The translations under genes were made by a program, and so were the position numbers. The notes under the pieces were generated by a model. That model saw nothing but the letters and a program-made list of their open reading frames with translations, did no database searches and was not told the DNA's origin. A DNA stretch of 64,000 nucleotides from Oegoconia quadripuncta (lineage: Eukaryota; Arthropoda; Insecta; Lepidoptera; Autostichidae), in the NCBI GenBank assembly GCA_949316235.1, contig OX438744.1, positions 34,902,778 to 34,966,777 on the forward strand, read 5' to 3'. Below are positions 56,231 through 64,000 of the stretch, one piece after another (the stretch's first letter is position 1; every line of letters begins with the position of its first letter).

Positions 56231-56730
56231 GAGTGGTTGTACTGAGAGCACGACTACGAATGAAAATTTCTTTTTTTATTTAAATATCTCTCACAATGAC
56301 AAAATGAAAAACAGGTTTTATTTATAATATGTTAACATGTGATCATAATTTGATGTTAAGTGAAGATGACGACAATTTTGAGAACCACATTTTATGATAT
56401 AAAATTGTGGTGGAGTTGAGGAAATTCACCTGCAGATATACATAAAAATATAGTAAAGAAAATGAATTCCTACCTGATCCCCTGCAAATTTTGATATGAA
56501 TTAAGGAAAAAGATACCTACCAATATACTTAGCCGAGTTGAAGAAAAGGATTCTTCCCATACAATCAGTAACTAAAGCCCTCTTGGACCTGATGACCTTT
56601 GGGAATTCACAAAAAAATCTCTAAACAGATTTTACAGACTGTTGATAAAGTTGTTTGTCTTCTCTAAAAATTTGATCCCTTTGACAGACCAAGAGATTTT
56701 TGTTTACATGTTATATAAACATGAGAGTTT

Positions 56731-57044
56731 AACCTAGTACTTGACCTCAATCACACCTGATGTTAAGTGAAGACGAGGTCGAAGGTGGAAGCGTACTGAC
56801 CCGGAAACCCTAACACATTTGGGGGATTGGCTATCTTATCTCTGACAACCGGAACACAACAATGCTATTAACATTGCTGCTTGGCGGCAGATTTAGATAA
56901 GATGGTGGTAGCTAGCCAGACGGACATTTAAAATGCCCTACCACCAACCAAACCGAGTACTTAAACATGTACCCCACTGGGGATCGAACCCGCGACCTCC
57001 GAATCGTAAACCCAATGTTGTTTACATTGAGCCACGGAGGCGGT
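56731..57044 (-). mobile_element. tRNA-derived SINE, family A, in composite repeat copy 2
   Basis: It reads aacctagtacttgacctc, through cacctgatgttaagtg, to gagccacggaggcggtt. Its A-tail end is truncated. It continues on the right into sequence shared with 29.65-30.39 kb. Confidence 0.85.
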
Positions 57045-57365
57045 TAAATCGACGCACTTGCACGGCTGCTCATAAATGTAACGTCACTACGGAATCTAGA
57101 GAATAATGTGTCAGAATTCTGTCTACAATAAAATTTACTATGACAAGATTCATCGTCTGAGATAACTGAGCACGATCACGAACCTCAAACTTTTCGATCA
57201 TTTTGAACGTATGCAGTGGGACAAAGGTAAAGCATAGGGAATCTTTTTTTTTTCTTTTTTTATGCACAACGAGTTTGTATTTGTCCTCAATCACACCTGA
57301 TGTTAAGTGAGGATGAGGTCGATATTTTACGATTCATATTTGCAATCAAATACTTTTTAAAGGTA
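57045..57365 (-). repeat. Composite repeat, copy 2, right-hand part
   Basis: Near-identical to copy 1 at 29654-30390 but without the 401-bp insertion: cactacggaatctagag is uninterrupted here, so it preserves the empty site. It ends in a partial SINE A (57250-57335) and tgcaatcaaatac. Confidence 0.85.
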
Positions 57366-60300
57366 GATATTAAAGTAATGTAATAAATAGGTAGGATATT
57401 CCTGTAAGCAACTAATCCATCTGGTCCCCCCATCTTGACGTCAAGATGGAACCTAGCACTTTGTGAAATCATTAAGTATATATTGAGGTAGCTAAATTTA
57501 TTGCATAGGTACTAAATAGTATATTTATGGTATTAATTTTTTTTGTATGCATCTACATTCACGACATTTTGACGATCACAATCCACTTCCGTGACGCTAG
57601 AATTCTTACGTAAAATTCAGCTATTTTGATAATGTAAAAAAATGTTGCACAAATAGTGCCTAAAGGAGAAAATTGGTGCATAATTTTAAGAGTGATTTAA
57701 TATTTGTATACAGGATTGTAGCATCAATTTCTCATACACAGGTACTGTTTTACTACTGATTACAATTTGAATCCCACTTCAAAAAAAACTCCGAATGCCT
57801 CCCAAATGTACAACTCCAATGAACAGTACTTAAGAACAAAAAATATTTTGATGTCTTTGTGAGGCTAGTAGCGTAAGGTACCGCCTCACAGATGGCTCGG
57901 ATCGAACACTTTTCAGAACTCATAGAATAACACGGGGACAAAAAAGTTCGGTGAAAAAAAGCTTGTCGTCCGCACAGCACCGCGTCGTAGACACATGTAA
58001 ATTTTTGTAGTATCTGAATTCCATTGTAAGGACTCTAGCATCACGAACCAAAGTCGACTTTTGGCGAATATTGACATACAAAATGATGTAGCTGTGATGG
58101 ACATTGTATAGTTCAGACTCTATCTTTCCTATGACACTATTAACATACGCTCTACAACATGTATTGACATGTTGACTAATATTGATTAGTTATGTAGTTC
58201 AACATGAATTTGGCTACTAAATTACGTATCGTAAAAATGTTAACAAAGTAGGTATTAAAGCTTTTAATACAGGTATAAATATATAATAATATCAGGTTCT
58301 GTGGTTGTAGGTAGTTGAATAAAGCAAACAAATATTTAAAATAAGAGTTGACAATTTATTCTGCAAAATCTTACACAGAAATGTTAGTTAATTTTGATAA
58401 TAGACACATCACTTAATAACTAAAATGTTTATATAAAAACATTTAAATTTATTTTCATTTGTTATCCAAAATTATGGGAGATCTTTGTAAAGGCACATTA
58501 ATCAAATGGATGCCTCAAAATGAGATCTAAATTTTTTGTGAATTATATAACTTCCGACAAAATTTTTCTAAAACCTTATACATTACAAAAAAAGACATTA
58601 CTAAAATATTTTTAATTACGCCAAATAATACGTTTCATTGTAATTACAAATAATTTTATAATTAGACTTTGGGTAGGTACTGGTACAGTTTTTAACTTTA
58701 TATTATAAATAAAAAGCGTCATCTATATTTTAAGCACCACCCGCTAAAAACCTAGAAAAACATATTTTTGAAATGGAGATCCAAAACGTATCAAGAACTA
58801 AATTCAAAAGTTTTTTTACAGTGACAAATGTATTGCGAACTAGCTACTTAAACTTATAGATGATACAATAATGACGTATGCTTATAAGTTTTACTAAATT
58901 ACAATGTTTTGTAATCATAGATTTATATACTAAAATAATTGGTGTGCTAAATTCTCTTTAAGTCGCGGCACAGTCAGAAGAATACATTTGCGTATGAGGT
59001 TGTATTTTCTCCTTAATTCATAAAAGCGTCAAAGAAGTAATACAACCAACTAGTTATCGCTTTCTAGGCTGGGCTCCGCATGAATTTAGCGACCCAATCA
59101 GTGCTACGATAGTAGTATACAGATCTATAATCTGTTTTCACTGGCATTTGTAATAAATAAGGTCCTCCCCAGACCAGACGTGTCACCTATTCATAAAGTC
59201 TGTACCTACATTTTCTTTCACTAGAGAAGAAAACCAATCAGACTGTCAAAAAAGATCACATTCAGATGTTTTTAATTTGGAAATAAGCAATATTGACTTC
59301 ACTATATTTTCTGTCAAAGAAAGTTTTATAAAGACAGACAATACTTTAAAAGTTAGACATTTTCGCGATCAGAAAAGTGAACAAAACTTCACATTTACCT
59401 TTATACATGTTCATGTGAGAGCACATGGTACATAAATAGGTATCATTTAAAAGCAATTAGCTACCTAGTACCTACGTTAAAAAATAAATTCGAAATCTCG
59501 CATCAACCATATCTGACCGCGACGACTTTTCTCACGTGTAAATGCTTTACTAAAATAAATCTTTATCCAATTCCGATAAATTGTACTATCTAGCTAAATA
59601 TATATAAAATGAATATTGTGTGCCCGGATGTGTTCACCTAAGATCTATAATTACGACGTATTATTGAAAATAAATGCCATTCTGAGAATGTGGTATCTCA
59701 CTATTAAAATGATAACATAACAATGTTATTATTGCATAAAAAAATACGATAATAATGCATTATCTTTCGAACTTATAGCACTCGATGTAATCAGCATTGC
59801 GTGTCAGAAGGTCGTATGATTATGAAAATACTCTATTGATTTAAAGAATGTTATTTCATTAGGCTGATATAGGTCATTCGTTGTACTTTATTAATAGAAA
59901 AAATATAATAAGTATTCACGATAGCAGTCGATAAAGTCTATTAATAGACCCAGTAACATGTTAATGGTAACAATTATAAGAGTTACTAACAGAAAATTAC
60001 TAGTGGAAATTACCAGAAAGTAACATTGTTGTTTATTGAAAAAGTATACAAATTTTAGTGCATTATAATGCTTAGTCCAAAAGTAAACTCAATGAACTTG
60101 TATCGCTCATAACACAGTTTCATTAATTTTTTTTTTGGGGATTTTTCAATCTATGTGCAATGTGTACGGATACTTACCTACTGCAAATTATACAATAAGT
60201 AAGTAGTTTGTGCCTACTAAAGCATAAAGACGGTGTATTTCCGTTTTTCAGTCAGTGTCATAAATTCAACTACCCGCAATCGGTATGGAAAATTTTATAA

Positions 60301-61544
60301 GAAATTATTGAAAATGAATGAAAACCGTAGTACATATTAGTTTTACAACCAATTTCAGGTTATCCTTCTTTCCTTTTTTTGATAAATTATTGTAGGTACG
60401 AGTAAGTATCAAAAAATAGTTGTTCCTCTAAATTTTGTTATGATTGTTTCTTTTAATTTTAAAATTATGATCAATCATACACAGGTCTGTGGCCTACGAA
60501 TGCGTGTACAGTGAGCTTCAAAAGTGCGATCATAGTCCAAGTTCAAAGAATTTAGTTTTTTCGAGTACTATTATTGTCTAGTACTATCTATTTGCATAGA
60601 ACTAAAGGTATTTTTCTTTAGAACAAACATGTTCGACAAATTTATAGTTTGATATTTGAATCTGACTGTACATACAATCTATGTCACCTCAGTCGGTCTT
60701 TTTGACAACGGTTTCATTGCCCACAGTAGTTTAAAAGTATTTATAATCAAAATAAAGATAAATATCTACCCGGTAAGTTTACCTGACAGACCCTGTATAT
60801 TTTGGGACATATGATAATCATTCAAAGTATAAATTTCCACTCACGATTCAACGTGCACTGCATATGAATTAAAAGATTAAAACAGAATATATATGACAGT
60901 AATTTAGCCATTAATAATTTTTTTATGATATCAACTAATATTAAATTAGGTATGTGTAACACATTTTTGTAAGAGAAACTTTTCAAGAATATTTCAAACA
61001 GATGTCCACTTTAGCCTAAATAGAAAAGTATTTTCCTACCTACTTAAATTTCATTTAAAATCGACAAGTTTAAGAGTACAAATTAATCAATAGGTACTAC
61101 TTATCTATGATAGATGCTTTACATTTAGATAATACATTAATTTGGACATTGTACCAAATACTTACACAGTTAATAATAAGTAGGTAAAGGAAAGATGACA
61201 ATCAATGAAGTTACAGACGAGCGAGAAAATTGTAGTGTTCCTATATACTAACTCAGTGTACACACGGTCGCACGACAACGTGTCACACTTCCAGTATAAG
61301 CAGATCTCTCTGCGTTCACATTTTCTTAGCGTCGTGCGGTTTTGTACGGAGACGATTTTTGTCACCGGATATTTCACTCCGGTTTTGAAAAATCTCCGGT
61401 GAATCTCCAGAGAATGTTGTGTTTAAAAGTCAAACTCAAAATTATGGCACTAAAATTGTAAGTATTATAAATGCAGATGAAAAAAAAACATTAATAGGCA
61501 ACATCCTTTGATTTTTCATAAACGAAGCACACGCGAGTTATATT
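57366..61544. other. AT-rich intergenic stretch without recognised genes
   Basis: About 4.2 kb between the two genes. Open frames of 60-75 codons (e.g. minus strand 57753-58104, plus 61205-61402) have no family motif. Part of it may be the untranslated end of the myoglianin-like transcript. Confidence 0.45.
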
Positions 61545-61859
61545 GCATTTTTATTTTTATTCATTGAAATTTGTTCATTCTAACTTTTGAAGCTTAATAA
61601 CGGCAAAAGTCACTAATGCTGTACAAGTCAAGAGTATTAAATTAAAGCGCGTAGAAGCTTTCTGCCAATTTATTGAAGAATGACTTCACCGTGACTAGAC
61701 TCTGCATATGTATACTAAATAACTACCCAGTATACTAAATAACTTGCTTCAACTAAGACTGACTTGACTAAACTGAAGAAATAATGGAAATAAGACATCG
61801 TTGTATGGGCGTAGCTCCCTTTACCTTCTCGGAGAGGAGTGAATTAAAACAAAAAAAGA
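61545..61859 (+). mobile_element. Family F retroposon copy, divergent
   Basis: Plus orientation: cttttgaagcttaataacgg, then gaatgacttcaccgtgactagac, ending ccttctcggagaggagtg and an A-rich tail. It has more differences than the other two copies. Confidence 0.7.
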
Positions 61860-61870
61860 CTATAACTAAG

Positions 61871-62042
61871 GGTCGGCGCAAACGAACCACCGACCACAGC
61901 CACCGGTGACCAGCGACAAGCAATTCACACGCTTTTTCATACAGTTTGTAGATACCTACTCGCCGCATACGTGTGGCCGGTGGCGCTCATTCGTAGTGTG
62001 CTGCAAAAGTTGCGATGGTCGGTGGCTCTTTTGCGCCGAGCG
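61871..62042. mobile_element. MITE-like element with GGTCGGCGCAAA ends
   Basis: Arms 61873-61896 (tcggcgcaaacgaaccacc...) and 62016-62039 (...ggtggctcttttgcgccga) match at 22 of 24 positions. The interior is GC-richer and also contains accgaccacagccaccgg. Confidence 0.75.
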
Positions 62043-62045
62043 CAA

Positions 62046-62667
62046 GTGTAGGCATGACTGGTACGTACCGTAAGTACATGAGTAAAGAAACGTAAGTACC
62101 AGAATACCGATAAAGTAGGTGGGTATTCCATTCGAAAGATAACTCTCCGGAGATTAAAAAAACCGGATATTTGCAAAATTGACAAACTCCGGAGATTCTC
62201 AGCTTACACTGGTAGTGTTACGTTCGTCGTGCCGTCGACTGCACCAACGTAAAAATTTACATATTTTCACACGCACAGCACACAACACAAGTTCCGCAGT
62301 CTTCAACCGAATTATCACATAGCGATAGACACTAAAAGTGGCTCCAAGGCAATAGAAATTGACACAAACCATTAACATGGCAACTCTAAGTCAATATACC
62401 CAATTTAATTTATATTATTTAGAAATTCACTCAAAATATAACAACAATGAGTTATTAACAAACTGTAAAGAAGGGCGAAGAGTCAAAATCGATATGTCAA
62501 AAAATTTCTTTGATAACGAGTATTAACAAAGGCAAAGTTCTTTGTTGAAAATTACAGTAAAAACACGGACGTTCGCACTAAGAACATCCCGTTTTAACAG
62601 ACAAGCTTGCAAACAAACACAGACTTGTGCCATAGAAACCTGGAGCCCTAGACTAACCTGAACATTG
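62046..62667 (-). other. Probable 3'UTR of the myoglianin-like gene; no other feature seen
   Basis: This non-coding stretch lies directly downstream (minus strand) of the stop codon. No clear poly(A) signal was fixed. Repeated ctccgg words occur at 62144-62200 and again near 61357-61400 in related order, perhaps from one mobile element. Confidence 0.4.
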
Positions 62668-63045
62668 CTATGAACACCCACAACTCTCCACAGTCATACC
62701 CGGTATTGTTCCATAGATGATGTTCAAGTCGTGGTCGAAGTAGAGCATCGATATACTGCTCAACTTCCTCGGTGCACAGCAAGGCTTAGCACTTCCAGAA
62801 GCTAAATGAACTAGGTGTGTATGTGGGTATTTTTGTAAGAAGCTGTAGGGGCATTCACCGCTACAGTAGTTGGCTGCGTATTGCTTCGGGGCTATGATCC
62901 AGTCCCATCCGAACTCTTCGAAGTTGACGACCAGCGGGTGCCGGCAGCAGCGAACCTCCTTGGAGTCTTCGGCGCAGTCCATGCCGATGGTGCGCCTGGT
63001 GCGCTTGTGTGAATTGTCTCTTAGACTTACTTCTATATATGGCAT
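62668..63045 (-). CDS. myo: Myoglianin / GDF8-GDF11-like TGF-beta ligand, last coding exon
   Basis: On the minus strand the exon follows an acceptor (cttttttcag) and runs 125 codons to the stop. It begins [11 protein letters not shown], then the basic site KRTRR. Cleavage there would leave a 107-residue mature domain with nine cysteines in the myostatin pattern: [29 protein letters not shown]. Other family motifs: [18 protein letters not shown] and SISMLYF. The secreted dimer would act through activin-type receptors; in flies myoglianin regulates neuron remodelling, muscle growth and moulting (known of the family). The prodomain and signal-peptide exons lie beyond 64000. The mature domain is complete and has no broken residues. 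It lies tail to tail with Cirl. GDF11/myostatin and myoglianin are not separable on this exon, but arthropods have one such gene. Confidence 0.96.
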   Translation of the reverse strand: MPYIEVSLRDNSHKRTRRTIGMDCAEDSKEVRCCRHPLVVNFEEFGWDWIIAPKQYAANYCSGECPYSFLQKYPHTHLVHLASGSAKPCCAPRKLSSISMLYFDHDLNIIYGTIPGMTVESCGCS

Positions 63046-64000
63046 CTGAAAAAAGAGATATTAAAATAATTTAGCTCAGTGTGCAAATATGCAGGTCGCA
63101 ATGGAGATCGAAGCGTAGAAACACTGGGGCTGTAGGGTCTTTAGAGAGTTATGTGAGCGCCAGGTTAACGCATTACTTGACCTGGCCAATACTTTGATCA
63201 AAGAATAAGCCTCGCGGCCTTCTAGTTACGATCAGGAGGGACTTGAAGCAAGTTCTTTTATTTATAGTGTTTCCATGCCTTCGTTAAACAGTTAGTCACA
63301 CTTGTTTTCAATTGAGGCAATCCTTAAGCATATCGAAAGCCTATAGGGGCGGCTTAATAACACTAATTGTTAGTTGGTCACTAGTCTGACAAAAAAATCC
63401 TCCAATTTTATAAATAATAAATAAAATAAATATTTCGGACACTTACACCAATCATCTAGTCCCAAACTAAGCACAGCTTGTGCTATCGAAACTAGATAAC
63501 GGATAAACATACATAAATATTTATATAAATATCCAAGACTCGGGAATAAATGTTCGTATTCATCACACAAACATTTACCCCTCGCGGGATTCGAACCCGC
63601 AACCGTTGGCTTCGCTGATAGGGTCACTATCCACTACACCAATCGGTCGTATGGCAAAACTATGGCCCATACTCTCTCCCTGTGAGAGGAGGCTGTATCC
63701 AAACAGTGGGGACATGTAAGGCTATCGATGATGATAAGTAAATAATTATAATTTTACTGGATGGGACAGGATGGATACCTTTTGCAAATTCGTGCAGTGA
63801 AGCATCATGCCTGTTGTATTCGGTAAAAGGATAAGAGAGCTACTGATACTGCAGGCTTCCTGCAAAGTCCTCAGGGTCTTTATTTGATGTCAACAGGGTC
63901 GACTTTTTCTCTGAGGAGTTATAATACCAAGGGCGGTATATCGTTCCACCATGTGTGGTGTTTGTCCGTTTATACTATGATCGCATGAACCAACGATAAT
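63046..64000 (-). other. Intron of the myoglianin-like gene
   Basis: This is the sequence upstream (on the minus strand) of the acceptor at 63046-63048. It contains a full tRNA-type SINE (63411-63650) and, at about 63652-63715, a short stretch resembling the tail of the 5S-derived SINE at 31.2 kb (ctctccc...gaggaggctgt). No further exon was recognised before the window ends. Confidence 0.7.
63411..63650 (-). mobile_element. tRNA-derived SINE, family B (myoglianin intron)
   Basis: Same layout as the 32.1-kb copy: taaataataaataaaata tail, caccaatcatctagtccc, gggattcgaacccgc and accaatcggtcg. Confidence 0.88.

Larger units (their letters stand above)
54144..56250 (+). other. Probable Cirl 3'UTR
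   Basis: AT-rich sequence without coding potential follows the stop. Candidate poly(A) signals AATAAA occur at 55715-55720, near 55765 and, best placed, at 56225-56230, followed by a drop into unrelated sequence. A perfect 28-bp hairpin sits inside it (54630-54689). The exact end is inference. Confidence 0.6.

Noticed and set aside
57753..58104. Possible DNA-transposon transposase remnant on the minus strand
   Set aside because: No DDE/D motif, helix-turn-helix or terminal repeats could be recognised.
1..64000. CRISPR arrays, bacterial operons, integrated virus
   Set aside because: No spacer-repeat arrays, compact operons or viral genes were seen; the intron structure and SINEs are those of an insect nuclear genome.

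Overview
The window looks like nuclear DNA of a moth or butterfly (Lepidoptera). It is AT-rich and intron-rich, and it is crowded with short retroposons and LINE 3' ends of the kind found in lepidopteran genomes. The order is inferred from the repeats and the two genes; the species cannot be told from the sequence.

Main gene: the plus strand from 28370 to 54143 carries 23 exons of a latrophilin-type adhesion GPCR (Cirl/ADGRL), read by hand from splice sites, reading frame and domain matches. In order they encode a galactose-binding (SUEL) lectin domain, a Thr/Pro-rich linker, a hormone-receptor motif split by a spacer, the GAIN domain with a GPS cleavage site (HL/T), seven membrane segments, and a long Asn/His-rich cytoplasmic tail ending in a stop at 54141-54143. 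Every junction agrees in phase except the one between exons 21 and 22. The signal-peptide exon and 5'UTR were not found. The 3'UTR probably runs to about 56.25 kb.

Second gene: the minus strand from 63045 down to 62668 holds the last coding exon of a GDF8/GDF11-like TGF-beta ligand (myoglianin type). It includes the basic cleavage site and the complete nine-cysteine mature domain. The two genes are convergent, with about 8.5 kb between their stop codons. Their products have no obvious shared pathway.

Region 1 to 28.3 kb: no exon of a host gene could be supported. It holds tRNA-derived SINEs (three families), a 5S-rRNA-derived SINE, LINE fragments (RT C-termini, one ORF1/gag-like fragment), 3'-tail repeats, microsatellites and a small tandem array near 18 kb. 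It may be the first intron of the latrophilin gene, its upstream intergenic DNA, or both.

Region 56.3 to 62.6 kb: a composite SINE-containing repeat that has a second copy in latrophilin intron 1, then about 4 kb of AT-rich DNA with no recognised content, then a 400-bp retroposon copy and a MITE. Both retroposition (nested insertions with target-site duplications) and fold-back events (perfect hairpins with 4-nt loops) have left clear marks. I found no convincing new protein system; the most interesting points are structural.
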